This document shows positions 33,933 through 44,297 of a stretch of 53,053 nt of DNA, one piece after another; the first letter of the stretch is position 1; each line of letters opens with the position of its first letter. The notes under the pieces were generated by a model. That model did no database searches. It was not told the origin of the DNA and was given only the letters and a program-made list of their open reading frames with translations. The DNA comes from Candidatus Harrisonbacteria bacterium RIFCSPHIGHO2_02_FULL_42_16. Its GTDB lineage: Bacteria; Patescibacteriota; Minisyncoccia; UBA6257; 02-FULL-45-10c. Position numbers and translations under genes: made by a program. The stretch is from the NCBI GenBank assembly GCA_001818695.1, contig MHJG01000005.1, positions 1-53,053 of the forward strand. Direction: 5' to 3'.

Positions 33933-35268
33933 TTTGCGTATGACTGGAAAGTTTTATTTATTTTCTCAATGGCTGAAAAATCACCGAATCGAGATTTCCA
34001 TATTTTTTCTTGCTTTCGGAACCCGTTTTTTGTATGCGGTTTTGGTCCAGATATTTTTTGGTTCTCATGGTTTTATTGCTTATAAGGACGCTGAGGTCCT
34101 ATATCTCGGAGGGGCTAATAATTTTTTAGAACATAGTGTCTTTAGCATTAATAGTTTTCCGCCTTATTTGCCGGATGTCTATCGGACCCCTCTTTATACT
34201 TTTTTTGTCGCTTCTTTTCTTTGGCTAAAACTTCCTTTTTTTGGGATAATTGCCACTCAGAATTTTTTAGCCGGCATCATTAGCATACTGGTTTATCGTA
34301 TCGGCCAACTGCTTTTTTCTTCTAAGCGCGTTGGTCTGCTGGCGGCAGTAGCAACCTCTCTTGAGCCATTATCAATCTATTGGAACAATCTCTTAATGTC
34401 TGATTATTTATTCACTTTCTTTTTCATCCTTGGCTGCTATAAACTTTTTCAAAAAAATTATCCTGTCTTTGGGCTGTTATTAGGATTGGCAACTTTAGTC
34501 CGGCCGATAGGCCTGTATTTTTTCTGGATATTATTGCTGGCGGCAATCATTAATGAATTTTGGGGTCAGGGGAATCTCTTTAAGCTTTCTTGGCGCAAGT
34601 TTTTATTAGCCATGATATTATTTATTATAGTTTTATTTCCCTGGATGGCGCGCAATAAAATTTTATTTGACACTTGGCAGTTATCCAGCGCTTTTTGGTA
34701 CAATCTTTATTTGCGGCCGATGAATGAATTTGTGCAAACGCAAGGTTTTTCTCTGCCGATGCCAATCGCGCCTTCCGACTATCCCAATCCGGAAACTTTT
34801 ATTTATAGTTTTCAAAGCGTCGCTTTTTATAAGCAGCAATTTATGGAGATATTCAAAAAATACCCATTGCAATATTCGCAATTTCATCTAGGATTATCGG
34901 TAAAATCTTTACTCGCTAACCAGTATAATTATCTTGCCAACTATGTTTTGCGTCCGGAATTGCCAGCTCTCTTTTACGGTGGGCGCAATAAGTTAATTAT
35001 GGCTGCCGTTGCGATTGGCGGCCTGGCCTGGTCATTGCTCTATTTGTTAATGTTTTTGTCTTTTCTTCATCGCTCCAGCCGAGTTTTCTTGGCCGCTTTT
35101 TTGGTTATCCTAGCCCTAGTCGCGCTTTCTTTAGGGGTTTTGGGGGGAGGAAAAGATGCCGATATGAGCCGTTATCTTTTGCCTTTGGCGCCATTTGTTT
35201 TTCTTTTCGCCGGTTCTGGAATTAAAGATTTCTATCTCCGCCTTAAGCGGACCGCGGCCGGGAATTAA
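33922..35268 (+). CDS. GT-C membrane glycosyltransferase (GT39-like)
   Basis: Multi-TM; YLPDVYRTPLYTFFVASFLWLKLP; 11-nt overlap with upstream gene. Confidence 0.78.
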   Translation: MIFNLRMTGKFYLFSQWLKNHRIEISIFFLAFGTRFLYAVLVQIFFGSHGFIAYKDAEVLYLGGANNFLEHSVFSINSFPPYLPDVYRTPLYTFFVASFLWLKLPFFGIIATQNFLAGIISILVYRIGQLLFSSKRVGLLAAVATSLEPLSIYWNNLLMSDYLFTFFFILGCYKLFQKNYPVFGLLLGLATLVRPIGLYFFWILLLAAIINEFWGQGNLFKLSWRKFLLAMILFIIVLFPWMARNKILFDTWQLSSAFWYNLYLRPMNEFVQTQGFSLPMPIAPSDYPNPETFIYSFQSVAFYKQQFMEIFKKYPLQYSQFHLGLSVKSLLANQYNYLANYVLRPELPALFYGGRNKLIMAAVAIGGLAWSLLYLLMFLSFLHRSSRVFLAAFLVILALVALSLGVLGGGKDADMSRYLLPLAPFVFLFAGSGIKDFYLRLKRTAAGN

Positions 35269-35309
35269 ATTATTATTGACACCCGGAATATTTTCGCTAA
35301 TTTAACCAT

Positions 35310-36752
35310 ATGAGTAAAACTGCTAATTTAATTTTTATCATCGGTTTACTGGTGGCGGTGTTTTTCTTCGCTACTTACGATTTAACCGAAAGTCCCCATA
35401 CCTGGTATGACGAAGGAGCGATTATCCAGAGGGCGATTACTTATTTGCGTTACGGAACCATGCATTATCAGGTGGCCCCCGACCAATTTAGTTCTGCCGC
35501 GTTTGACAGTACCGGCTACCCGGTAATTTATCCGATTGCTTTAGCTTTTAAATATTTCGGGATTGGTCTGTTGCCCGCGCGCGCCGTGATGGCGGTGTTT
35601 ATATTGCTTTTAGTTTTAACTGCCTACACTCTGATTAAGCGGACAGCTGGTTCTTACTATGCGGCGGCGGCGGCGCTTTTACTCGGCACCTTTCCGCCTC
35701 TTTATGGAAACGGAAAAAATGTACTGGGGGAAATTCCGGGGTTATTTTTCTTATTTTTGTTTTTATTTTGCCTGCACTTTCTGGAGAAAAGCGGTTTTCG
35801 GAGCAGGCGATTTTTAGTTTTAAGCGGTTTAGCGGCAGGTCTTTGCCTTTCCACTAAACCGAATTTTCTTCTGTTTTTGCCGGCCTTGGTTATTGCCTTA
35901 TTGATTTTTAAAAAAAAGGAAGTTTGGAATTGGGATGTGGCGCGGTATTTCTTGCCGGCATTTATGCTGCCGCTGATCCTATTTGCCTATACTCAATTTC
36001 TGCCAACCGATTCTTTGGCCAAGGTACTGGCTTTCTACCGCAATCCCTATAACTTAACCGATTGGCCGGCTTTAATGCTAAAAAATTTCCTTCGTTTTTT
36101 CACCGAAGCCACTCCCATCTATTTTTGGTCTTTTTTCCTAACGTGGCTGGCCTCTTTAGCTTTACGGATGAAATCCGATAAAAATCAAATTTCTTTAAGC
36201 GAGAGCACCGCGTTTATTTTCGCGTCCATCCTATTCTTAGCCTATTTGCGCACTCCCGGCTGGTACCGTTATTTTTTTATTGCGCACGTCCTGGCTTTGG
36301 TTTATTTTCCATTTTCCTTTTTCCACCTTTTTACTAAATTCATAAGGTTTTTTTCTCAGCGAGGAAAATTTTACTCGAGTTTAATGCTATTGGTTTTATT
36401 TATGTCAATTCATTTATACCTGTTAGGATTTAATTCTTGGGTTTCTGCATATTATGGCCACACCACTACGCAAAATCTGGAAAGTTATTTTAAGGATTTT
36501 AATCCCAGTTTGTCCGTATTTGTTTATGATGTGCCGCAAATCCTGACTTTTTTGCCAAATAAAAATTATTATCAATATTTGAGTATGAATGATACGGGAT
36601 TGTACGAAATAGGCACTGAACAAATTTCGGTTATTGATCAAGGCGTCCCGGATATTCTGATTCTTTCCGCTGACGAAGAAAATTTAGAGCGATTTGCGCA
36701 TTACCATTTAAAAGACAGGGTGGGCGGATATCTTATTTTGATTAGGCGATAG
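35310..36752 (+). CDS. GT-C membrane glycosyltransferase (GT39-like)
   Basis: TWYDEGAIIQRAITYLRYGTMHYQ acidic motif; multi-TM. Confidence 0.82.
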   Translation: MSKTANLIFIIGLLVAVFFFATYDLTESPHTWYDEGAIIQRAITYLRYGTMHYQVAPDQFSSAAFDSTGYPVIYPIALAFKYFGIGLLPARAVMAVFILLLVLTAYTLIKRTAGSYYAAAAALLLGTFPPLYGNGKNVLGEIPGLFFLFLFLFCLHFLEKSGFRSRRFLVLSGLAAGLCLSTKPNFLLFLPALVIALLIFKKKEVWNWDVARYFLPAFMLPLILFAYTQFLPTDSLAKVLAFYRNPYNLTDWPALMLKNFLRFFTEATPIYFWSFFLTWLASLALRMKSDKNQISLSESTAFIFASILFLAYLRTPGWYRYFFIAHVLALVYFPFSFFHLFTKFIRFFSQRGKFYSSLMLLVLFMSIHLYLLGFNSWVSAYYGHTTTQNLESYFKDFNPSLSVFVYDVPQILTFLPNKNYYQYLSMNDTGLYEIGTEQISVIDQGVPDILILSADEENLERFAHYHLKDRVGGYLILIRR

Positions 36753-36800
36753 TTACTTTTTTATTTTGTTTTTAATTATGCGCCAAAAAACAAATTTTTA

Positions 36801-37571
36801 TCATTCTGGTTTATGTATCTTTACTACCTTACCCTTGCGGATTACAACATCCGCCCCATTTGGTACGCCATTTTTTTTGAGTAAAAGTTTTACAATTATA
36901 TTAGCTACTTCCTCTGGCTTTTGCTGCATTTCTGCATCTTTATCTCCAAACAAATAACGTCTCATCTTAGTGTTAATTCCGGCTGGCGCTACAGAAAAAT
37001 AAGAGATACCGGAATTTATCAGAGATTTTCCAATAGATTGCGTTAAACCGCGAGCCGCAAATTTGGAAGCACTGTATATTGGAAACATAGAGTTGGCAGA
37101 TAACCCGGCAGTGGAAGTTATATTAACAATAATTCCGCTGCCTCGCCTTTTCATAATAGGCAAAATCTCTTTTGAAAAATAAAAAATAGGCTTAATGTTA
37201 GTATCAAAACTATTGTTATATTCCGTATCTGTTATTTTTTCTATTGGTTTTGGTTTAAATATAAAACCCGCATTATTTATTAAGATGTCTATTTTCTTCT
37301 GCCTATTCATTACTTCTCCGACGAAGCGAACCACATCTTCTTGAATTCTTATATCCGCTAAGCTATACTTACAAAAAAATCCAGAGTCCTTTATTTCCCG
37401 ACAAGCGTGCGCCAATTCTTTTTTGTTTCGGGCGCAAATTTCAACCAAAGCTCCTTTTTTTGATAAAGCCGCGGCGATTGCTTTGCCGAGACCAGACCCG
37501 CCGCCAGTTATGATGGCAACCTTATTTTTCAAATTTAGTTCCATACAGGTAAAACATTCTTTATATAACAA
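36801..37571 (-). CDS. Short-chain dehydrogenase/reductase (FabG-like)
   Basis: KVAIITGGGSGLGKAIAAALSKKGALVEIC; NNAG; YSASKFAARGLTQSIGKSL. Confidence 0.92.
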   Translation of the reverse strand: MLYKECFTCMELNLKNKVAIITGGGSGLGKAIAAALSKKGALVEICARNKKELAHACREIKDSGFFCKYSLADIRIQEDVVRFVGEVMNRQKKIDILINNAGFIFKPKPIEKITDTEYNNSFDTNIKPIFYFSKEILPIMKRRGSGIIVNITSTAGLSANSMFPIYSASKFAARGLTQSIGKSLINSGISYFSVAPAGINTKMRRYLFGDKDAEMQQKPEEVANIIVKLLLKKNGVPNGADVVIRKGKVVKIHKPE

Positions 37572-37600
37572 AGGTTAATAATATTTAAGATAATAGATAA

Positions 37601-38623
37601 ATGCATAAAAAGAAAGCTTTCATAACCGGCATAACCGGACAAGACGGATCCTATCTTGCCGAATTTTTATTGAGGAAAAAGTATGAAGTTCATGGCCTTA
37701 TACGAAGATCTAGTTTAGAAAATTTTGACCGTATAAAAGACATACGGTTCTGTTATAAAGACGCTTTTTATTTACATTATGGCGATTTAGTTGACTTCGG
37801 GTCAGTAATAAATTTGATAAGAAAAATCAGGCCAGACGAAATTTATCATATGGCCGCCATGAGCGATGTCCGAATAAGTTTTGATATTCCAGAATACACT
37901 GCCAATGTTACGGGAGTTGGAACATTGCGCGTGCTTGAAGCTATCCGACAAAGCAATCTAGATTTAAAAAATATAAAATTTTATCAAGCTTCAAGTTCCG
38001 AAGTTTTTGGCAAGGCCTTAGAAATACCACAAAAGGAGACGACCCCATTTTATCCCAGAAGTCCATATGCGGTGTCTAAGGTTTTTGCGCATTGGATGTG
38101 CAAAAACTATCGAGAATCATATAATATGTTTATTTGTAGCGGAATCTTATTCAACCATGAATCGCCCAGACGTGGAGAAAACTTTGTAACAAGGAAAATT
38201 ACAAGAGGTATCGCAAATATATTAGCGGGAGGTCAGGAAAAAATTAACCTTGGAAATCTTAATGCCAAAAGAGATTGGGGTTATGCTCCAGAATTCATTG
38301 AGGCAATATGGTTAATGATGCAACAAGAACAACCGGACGATTATGTAATTGCAACCGGAGAATCGCATTCCGTAAGAGAATTTTTAGAAGAGGCCTTCAG
38401 CTATACAAATCTTCGCTGGCAAGATCATATTAAGATAGATAAAAATTTATTTCGTCCCGCCGAAACCGATCTGCTTATCGGTGATGCTTCAAAAGCGAAA
38501 GAAATGCTTGGCTGGGAACCTAAAACTAAATTTAAAAATTTGGTGCGTATTTTGCTTCAGGAAGATTGTAAGGCCGTCGGCGTTAAGATACCCAAATTTA
38601 AAAAGAAATTCATTAAGAATTAA
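37601..38623 (+). CDS. gmd: GDP-mannose 4,6-dehydratase-like
   Basis: [73 protein letters not shown]. Confidence 0.9.
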   Translation: MHKKKAFITGITGQDGSYLAEFLLRKKYEVHGLIRRSSLENFDRIKDIRFCYKDAFYLHYGDLVDFGSVINLIRKIRPDEIYHMAAMSDVRISFDIPEYTANVTGVGTLRVLEAIRQSNLDLKNIKFYQASSSEVFGKALEIPQKETTPFYPRSPYAVSKVFAHWMCKNYRESYNMFICSGILFNHESPRRGENFVTRKITRGIANILAGGQEKINLGNLNAKRDWGYAPEFIEAIWLMMQQEQPDDYVIATGESHSVREFLEEAFSYTNLRWQDHIKIDKNLFRPAETDLLIGDASKAKEMLGWEPKTKFKNLVRILLQEDCKAVGVKIPKFKKKFIKN

Positions 38624-38631
38624 TTATATAT

Positions 38632-39861
38632 ATGCAGAAAAAAATGTGCCGTATGTGTGAAAGCAAAAGCCTGGAGATGGTCCTGGATCTTGGATTTCAT
38701 CCCCCATCTGATGCCTTTTTGGATGCTGAAGAATTAAATCAGCCGGAAATTTTTTATCCTCTGCGGATTGTGATTTGTGAATCATGCGGTTTATGGCAAT
38801 TGGATTATGTAATCGATCCAAAAATTTTATATCAAAAAAATTACCCTTACGAGTCATCCACGACCAAGACAGGAAGAAATCACTATACAGAAATGGCTTC
38901 AACGCTTGCAAAAAAATTTGCGAAACCAGGGGAGTTAGCTATAGATATCGGCAGCAATGTAGGCGTGCTATTGCAGGGACTTAAAGAGCATGGCCTTAAA
39001 GTATTGGGGATAGACCCAGCGGGCAATATAGCCGCAAAGGCAATACAAAACGGCATAAATACCATCGTTGATTTTTTCTCGTTAGAAATAGCGAAGAAAA
39101 TAAAAAAGGAGTTTGGTGAAGCCAAAATTATAACAGGAACAAACGTATTCGCTCATATAGATAACTTAGCTGATTTTATGCGCGGCATTGATTATTTGCT
39201 TCTCCCCAAAGGTGTTTTTGTTATTGAAGCGCCGTATCTTTTGGAATTAGTAAAAAACCTTGAATATGATACCATATATCATGAACATTTAAGCTATTTA
39301 AGTTTGAAACCTCTCTCTAAGTTTTTAGATAAGTTTGGTTTTGAGATGTTTGGCGCGGAAAAACAAAATATTCACGGCGGCACTATCCGTTTTTTAATGG
39401 CGCGGAAAGGAAATTATGCGATTGCAAAAGATGTTGCGGAATTTATTAAAATAGAGGAGGATGAAAAAATTCATGACGTCAAATATATTAAAGATTGGTT
39501 TGCGCAAGAAGTTAAAAATCATAAATACGAACTATTAAAATTATTACTTAATCTAAAAAGTATGGGCAAAAGAATTTCTGGAATAAGCGCGCCGGCAAAG
39601 GGAAATACTTTACTAAATTACTGCGGAATTGATGCAGGAATATTGGAATATCTTACAGAAAAAGCTGTTATAAAAATAGGTAGCTATACTCCGGGTAGTC
39701 ATATAAAAATTGAACCGGACGAAAAATTATTAGATGATATGCCTGACTATGCGCTTATCCTGGCATGGAATTTTGCCGATGAAATTATGAAAAGTATGAA
39801 AGTATTTAAGAATAGAGGCGGAAAGTTTATTATTCCGATACCAAAACCGATTATTATTTAA
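38632..39861 (+). CDS. NDP-sugar C-methyltransferase-like (N-terminal zinc-binding + SAM MT + C-terminal domain)
   Basis: CRMCESKSLEMVLDLGFHPPSDAFL...CESCGLWQLDYV; LAIDIGSNVGVLLQGLKEHGLKVLGIDPA; ISGISAPAKGNTLLNYCGI. Confidence 0.9.
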   Translation: MQKKMCRMCESKSLEMVLDLGFHPPSDAFLDAEELNQPEIFYPLRIVICESCGLWQLDYVIDPKILYQKNYPYESSTTKTGRNHYTEMASTLAKKFAKPGELAIDIGSNVGVLLQGLKEHGLKVLGIDPAGNIAAKAIQNGINTIVDFFSLEIAKKIKKEFGEAKIITGTNVFAHIDNLADFMRGIDYLLLPKGVFVIEAPYLLELVKNLEYDTIYHEHLSYLSLKPLSKFLDKFGFEMFGAEKQNIHGGTIRFLMARKGNYAIAKDVAEFIKIEEDEKIHDVKYIKDWFAQEVKNHKYELLKLLLNLKSMGKRISGISAPAKGNTLLNYCGIDAGILEYLTEKAVIKIGSYTPGSHIKIEPDEKLLDDMPDYALILAWNFADEIMKSMKVFKNRGGKFIIPIPKPIII

Positions 39862-39873
39862 TTAACAAATATT

Positions 39874-40260
39874 ATGAACACAAAATTTAGCAACCAAAAA
39901 ATAAAACCGGTTTTCGGTGATTCGCGCGGAAATATTTTTGATATTCTTGAAATTCCCGTAACGCACATTGGAAAAATAACTTTCAAAAAAGGGGCGGTTA
40001 GAGGAAATCATTACCATAAAAAATCAACCCAGTATTCTTACGTCATTGGTGGGAAATTGGAACTGACAATAATGGGGCTTAATAATAAAAAAATTAAAAA
40101 AATAATCTTGAGCGAGGGCGACCTGACAACAATACCTCCAAAAATGATACATATATATCGCGCGCTGGCAAATTCTTCAATACTTGATATAACAACTTAT
40201 GCCCGGGGTAAAAAGGGATACGAAGAAGATACTATCCGAGTGAAAAATGACCATGTATGA
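39874..40260 (+). CDS. Cupin, WxcM/FdtA-like sugar isomerase/epimerase family
   Basis: DSRGNIFDI; FKKGAVRGNHYHKKSTQYSYVIGGKLEL cupin signature. Confidence 0.8.
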   Translation: MNTKFSNQKIKPVFGDSRGNIFDILEIPVTHIGKITFKKGAVRGNHYHKKSTQYSYVIGGKLELTIMGLNNKKIKKIILSEGDLTTIPPKMIHIYRALANSSILDITTYARGKKGYEEDTIRVKNDHV

Positions 40261-41356
40261 AGCTAAAAAACTTTGTTTTATTATACCCGAATATTATTCT
40301 TCAGCGGCTACCCACTTTAATTATTTATATAAGCTGATTTCTTTATTAGAGAAAGAGACGGATATTTTTTTAATTGTAGAGCGTGGCGATAATCCGGATT
40401 TTTTAAAGAAAGGATATTTTTACGTTCAAAAGTTTAGAATTTTGCCGCTAAGATTCATAGAGGATTTTTTAATACTTCTTTATGTTAGATTGCTTGGATA
40501 TCAAGATTTTTACGTTCATTACTCATTTCTTTCCGCATTTAATGCTTCTCTGATTATAAAATTTCTTGGCGGTCGGACTTTTTATTGGAATTGCGGCCTT
40601 CCCTGGCTTTATAAGCGCGGTTTAATCCGTAAAACCTTCGAACTTTTAACTTATAAATTTATTACTTATTTAGTGACCGGAACGGAGAATTTAAAAAAGG
40701 AATACGCTCTTCATTGCCGTATGCCGCTGTCGCGGATCAAGGCGATGCCTAACTGGATAAATCTGTCTGACTTTCGGCCGGATTCCGGGCGGATGCCGGG
40801 CCTTAAAAAGGAGTTAAACCTTTCTGCGAGAAACAAGGTTTTATTATTTGTACACCGGCTTTCCAAAAGGAAAGGGGCGCATTATCTGCCAGAAATTTTA
40901 AAAAGTTTGTCCGAAGAAAACGTGGTTTTGCTGATTATCGGGGATGGGCCGGAGCGTCCGGAAATAGAATCTAGAATCAATAATTACGGGTTATCGGCTC
41001 GGGCAAGATTTTTGGGCCGGGTGCCGAATAAAGATATCCGGAATTATTTTGGAATCGCCGATATCTTTATTATGCCGTCGGAAGAGGAGGGATTCCCGCA
41101 CGTGCTTTTAGAGTCAATGGCGGCAGCGGTTCCCTTTGTAGCTTTTAATGTCGGCGGAGTCGGAGAAATAACGCCACCGGAATTTTCTGAATATTTGGCA
41201 GCCGGAGGCAATCTTGAGATTTTTGTTGAAAAGGTTAAAAAATTATTATATATTGACTCGAAATATTTGGAGATTTTAAAACAAAGTGAATTAAAATGGG
41301 TGCGGCAATTTGATATAAAATTTGCCGTTGTAAAATTCAACAAATTGTTAAATTAA
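40247..41356 (+). CDS. Glycosyltransferase family 4
   Basis: [61 protein letters not shown]. Confidence 0.9.
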   Translation: MTMYEAKKLCFIIPEYYSSAATHFNYLYKLISLLEKETDIFLIVERGDNPDFLKKGYFYVQKFRILPLRFIEDFLILLYVRLLGYQDFYVHYSFLSAFNASLIIKFLGGRTFYWNCGLPWLYKRGLIRKTFELLTYKFITYLVTGTENLKKEYALHCRMPLSRIKAMPNWINLSDFRPDSGRMPGLKKELNLSARNKVLLFVHRLSKRKGAHYLPEILKSLSEENVVLLIIGDGPERPEIESRINNYGLSARARFLGRVPNKDIRNYFGIADIFIMPSEEEGFPHVLLESMAAAVPFVAFNVGGVGEITPPEFSEYLAAGGNLEIFVEKVKKLLYIDSKYLEILKQSELKWVRQFDIKFAVVKFNKLLN

Positions 41357-41360
41357 GTTT

Positions 41361-42350
41361 ATGAGCAAAAAAGTAGCATTAATTACCGGCATCACCGGCC
41401 AAGACGGCTCGTATTTAACTGAGCTGCTTTTGGCAAAAGGGTATGAGGTTCATGGAATTGTCCGCCGGGCTAGTAGCGTTAATACTGAGCGGATTGACCA
41501 CCTTTTTGATCCGATTAATCCGGTGGGAAAAAAATATCTGCATTATGGAGATTTGGCGGAAGAAATAGACTATTTGCTTTATGAATTGCAGCCGGATGAG
41601 GTTTATAATCTTGGCGCCATGAGCCACGTTAAGATTTCTTTTGAAATCCCTATTTATACCGGGAATATTACCGGATTAGGGGCGGCTAGGATTTTGGAAG
41701 GTATCCGCAAGATGGGATTAACTAAAAAAACAAAATTTTATCAGGCCTCATCCAGTGAAATGTTTGGCATTACGCCGCCGCCTCATTTAGAATCCAGTTT
41801 TTTTAATCCGGTTTCGCCTTATGGTTGCGCCAAGCTTTATGCTTACTATATGACTAAAGCATATCGGACAGGTTATGGAATGTTTGCAGCGAATGGAATT
41901 CTTTTTAATCATGAAAGCGAAAGAAGAGGGGTGAATTTCGTTACCAGGAAAATAACTCGCGGAGCGGCAAGAATTAAATTGGGATTGCAGGATAAATTGG
42001 TCCTCGGCAATTTGGATTCCAAAAGAGATTGGGGACACAGCCGGGATTATATGGAAGCAATTTACTTGATTTTACAACATGATAAGCCGGATGACTGGGT
42101 GGTAGCTACCGGCCAGCATCACACTGTCCGAGAATTCGTAGAAGCGGTATTCAATCATTTCGGTTTGGATTGGGAAAGGCATGTTGTTCTGGACAATATT
42201 TATACAAGACCCAACGAAGTGCCGTCTCTTTTGGGAGACGCTTCTAAGATAAAAAACGTTCTTAATTGGAAGCCGAAAGTCGGATTTACAGAATTAGTGA
42301 AGGTGATGTGCGATAGCGATTTTGAGAAAGAAAAGTTGAACTTGGTTTAA
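41361..42350 (+). CDS. gmd: GDP-mannose 4,6-dehydratase
   Basis: [67 protein letters not shown]. Confidence 0.93.
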   Translation: MSKKVALITGITGQDGSYLTELLLAKGYEVHGIVRRASSVNTERIDHLFDPINPVGKKYLHYGDLAEEIDYLLYELQPDEVYNLGAMSHVKISFEIPIYTGNITGLGAARILEGIRKMGLTKKTKFYQASSSEMFGITPPPHLESSFFNPVSPYGCAKLYAYYMTKAYRTGYGMFAANGILFNHESERRGVNFVTRKITRGAARIKLGLQDKLVLGNLDSKRDWGHSRDYMEAIYLILQHDKPDDWVVATGQHHTVREFVEAVFNHFGLDWERHVVLDNIYTRPNEVPSLLGDASKIKNVLNWKPKVGFTELVKVMCDSDFEKEKLNLV

Positions 42351-42352
42351 AT

Positions 42353-42754
42353 ATGAAAAAAATAGAAAGAAATGGCGTTCTCTATGCTGCTTATGACAGC
42401 TTATCGGAGATAGAAAAAGGATTTAATTGGTATAGCAAAGATTCCGACGCTATTCAGGTGGCCAGTATGTCTTATGACCGTGGGAAAGTTGTGGAGCCGC
42501 ATACTCATATCTTTCGTCCCCGTTCATCCGATTACACTCAGGAATCGGTTATTGTTGTTAAAGGAAAAATAGAGTTTTCCTTTTATGACCGAGAGAAGAT
42601 TTTTTTGGATAAAGTTGTATTAAATCCCGGCGACCTGATAATTTCTTTCACCGGCTATCACGGCATGGAAGTGCTGGAAGACGGGACGGTTTATTTTGAA
42701 ATAAAAACCGGCCCGTTTACGGGCCTGGAAGGAGAAAAAGAATTTATGGATTAG
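42353..42754 (+). CDS. Cupin-domain protein
   Basis: GKVVEPHTHIFRPRSSDYTQESVIVVKGKIEFSFYD ... LNPGDLIISFTGYHGMEVLEDG. Confidence 0.8.
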   Translation: MKKIERNGVLYAAYDSLSEIEKGFNWYSKDSDAIQVASMSYDRGKVVEPHTHIFRPRSSDYTQESVIVVKGKIEFSFYDREKIFLDKVVLNPGDLIISFTGYHGMEVLEDGTVYFEIKTGPFTGLEGEKEFMD

Positions 42755-42759
42755 CCGAT

Positions 42760-42788
42760 TTGACTTTGTTTTTGTTTTGAATTACAAT
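42760..42788 (+). promoter_or_regulatory. Promoter TTGACT-N17-TACAAT
   Basis: -35 42760-42765, -10 42783-42788; CAATACT/AGTATTG hairpin close to the predicted start. Confidence 0.75.
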
Positions 42789-42832
42789 ACTTTCAGAGTT
42801 TCTTTGAGTATTGAATAGGGATGGGAGACAAA

Positions 42833-43423
42833 ATGGTGGATAAGCTCGAGTTGGTTAATCAGAAGGCGATTGAGATGTTTCCGGAGCTTTGGAAAGCGGT
42901 TTATCTTCGACATCTGAAGTCTAATATTTTAACTGGCGGCCACGATCCTTTTCATGCTGCTAGAGTTGGGCAATATGCTTTTGAGATCGCTGAGGCCCTT
43001 GAGGTGGCTCGGCTCGCTGGAGTAGCTGGCCTCTGCCATAATGCTGATCGGATATTGCAACACGATTTAAAAGTTAGTAGAAAGGATGTTCCGGAAGAGA
43101 TGGTTATCGTATTAGTCAATGAATGGCTTGATTTTACTGATTTATCTGAAGAGAAGCGGCGCCTGGTTGTTAGCGCGGTGCTTCTCCATAGTTTGCCGAA
43201 TGATCCTAATGACGGATTAGTGTTAGTGACTTTAAAAGATGCGGATCGTTTAGCTAATTTGGAACCGGACGTTATTATGCGAGCGGCGCAGTTTTATCCG
43301 GATTTTCCAGTAGTGGATCCAGTGTATTGGCTGTCTGAATCCAGCGGCTACTTTTCGCGAACCGCGATCGAGTGTTGGCTGGATGTCGGACTTTTGCCGT
43401 TTACGCCTCCGGAGGGAGGATAA
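42833..43423 (+). CDS. HD-domain-like protein (cassette gene 1)
   Basis: GGHDPFHAARVGQYAFEIAEAL...GVAGLCHNADRI suggests HD phosphohydrolase fold; ATG 42833 or 42821. Confidence 0.65.
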   Translation: MVDKLELVNQKAIEMFPELWKAVYLRHLKSNILTGGHDPFHAARVGQYAFEIAEALEVARLAGVAGLCHNADRILQHDLKVSRKDVPEEMVIVLVNEWLDFTDLSEEKRRLVVSAVLLHSLPNDPNDGLVLVTLKDADRLANLEPDVIMRAAQFYPDFPVVDPVYWLSESSGYFSRTAIECWLDVGLLPFTPPEGG

Positions 43424-43424
43424 A

Positions 43425-44201
43425 ATGGATAAAAAAGTTGTGTTAGTTACCGGGGGTTTCGGTGGAATTGGTTTTGCGACTGGGAAAGCTTTCATAAAAA
43501 GTGGGTATGACGTACTTCTTACTGATATTGCAGCAGCGCCCTCGCCAGAAGTTTTGGAATCTTTCCATGAATTAAACAGAATTTCTTCAGATGCGGTCGG
43601 TAACATGGTTTTGTATCCCAAATGTGATATACGTTCTGAAGAAATGGCAAGAGATCTTTTTGAGTTTTGTAAAAAAGCTTACGGTCGTTTAGATGTGTTG
43701 GTAACTGCACATGGCGTATATTCTTCTCAAAAAGTAAGTGAACTTACCGAAGAGGAAATTGATCGTATTATGGACACAAACTTCAAAGGGGTTGTTCTTT
43801 GTGCTCGGGAAGCGCTTTATCTTATGAAAACCGGCGTTATCATTAATGTTGGTTCTAGTGTGGGAATCGCAGCAGACAGCGATTCGCCAATTTATTCCGC
43901 TTCAAAAGCTGCAATCCATCAGTTTACGAAATGTTTGGCCCAAAAGTGCGGGAGAACCATTCGTGTAAATGTTATTGCTCCCGGTCCCGTGGATACGCCA
44001 CTTCTTCGAAAAGCTTTTAATAATGATTTAAAGACTATCGAAGAGTATCGGCGTATGGCATTACGCGGCATAGCAAGTTGCGACGAAATCGCGACAATGA
44101 TTGTATTTATGGCAAGCGATGCTTGTAATTTCATGAACGGCGCGATCGTGCCATTCGATGGCGGCGAGAGCATTCTTTACGCTGGAGAGCCACCGAAGTG
44201 A
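43425..44201 (+). CDS. Short-chain dehydrogenase/reductase (cassette gene 2)
   Basis: KVVLVTGGFGGIGFATGKAFIKSGYDVLLTD; YSASKAAIHQFTKCLA; GGAGGGAGG SD before ATG 43425. Confidence 0.92.
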   Translation: MDKKVVLVTGGFGGIGFATGKAFIKSGYDVLLTDIAAAPSPEVLESFHELNRISSDAVGNMVLYPKCDIRSEEMARDLFEFCKKAYGRLDVLVTAHGVYSSQKVSELTEEEIDRIMDTNFKGVVLCAREALYLMKTGVIINVGSSVGIAADSDSPIYSASKAAIHQFTKCLAQKCGRTIRVNVIAPGPVDTPLLRKAFNNDLKTIEEYRRMALRGIASCDEIATMIVFMASDACNFMNGAIVPFDGGESILYAGEPPK

Positions 44202-44241
44202 TATTAATGATGAAAAGTAATATGAGCTTTGATTGACTATC

Positions 44242-44297
44242 AGCGCCTTGTGAAAATTTGTGAATAACAAATCTAACTCATAAGGCGCTTTTTATTT
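44242..44297 (+). terminator. Terminator hairpin
   Basis: AGCGCCTT (44242-44249) / AAGGCGCT (44282-44289) followed by T-rich tail; nested ATTTGT/ACAAAT. Confidence 0.82.

Noticed and set aside
42710-42725. GGCCCGT-TT-ACGGGCC hairpin at the 3' end of the cupin gene as an in-frame inserted palindrome
   Set aside because: Could equally be a native weak terminator or chance in a GC-rich patch; no paralogue comparison supports insertion.
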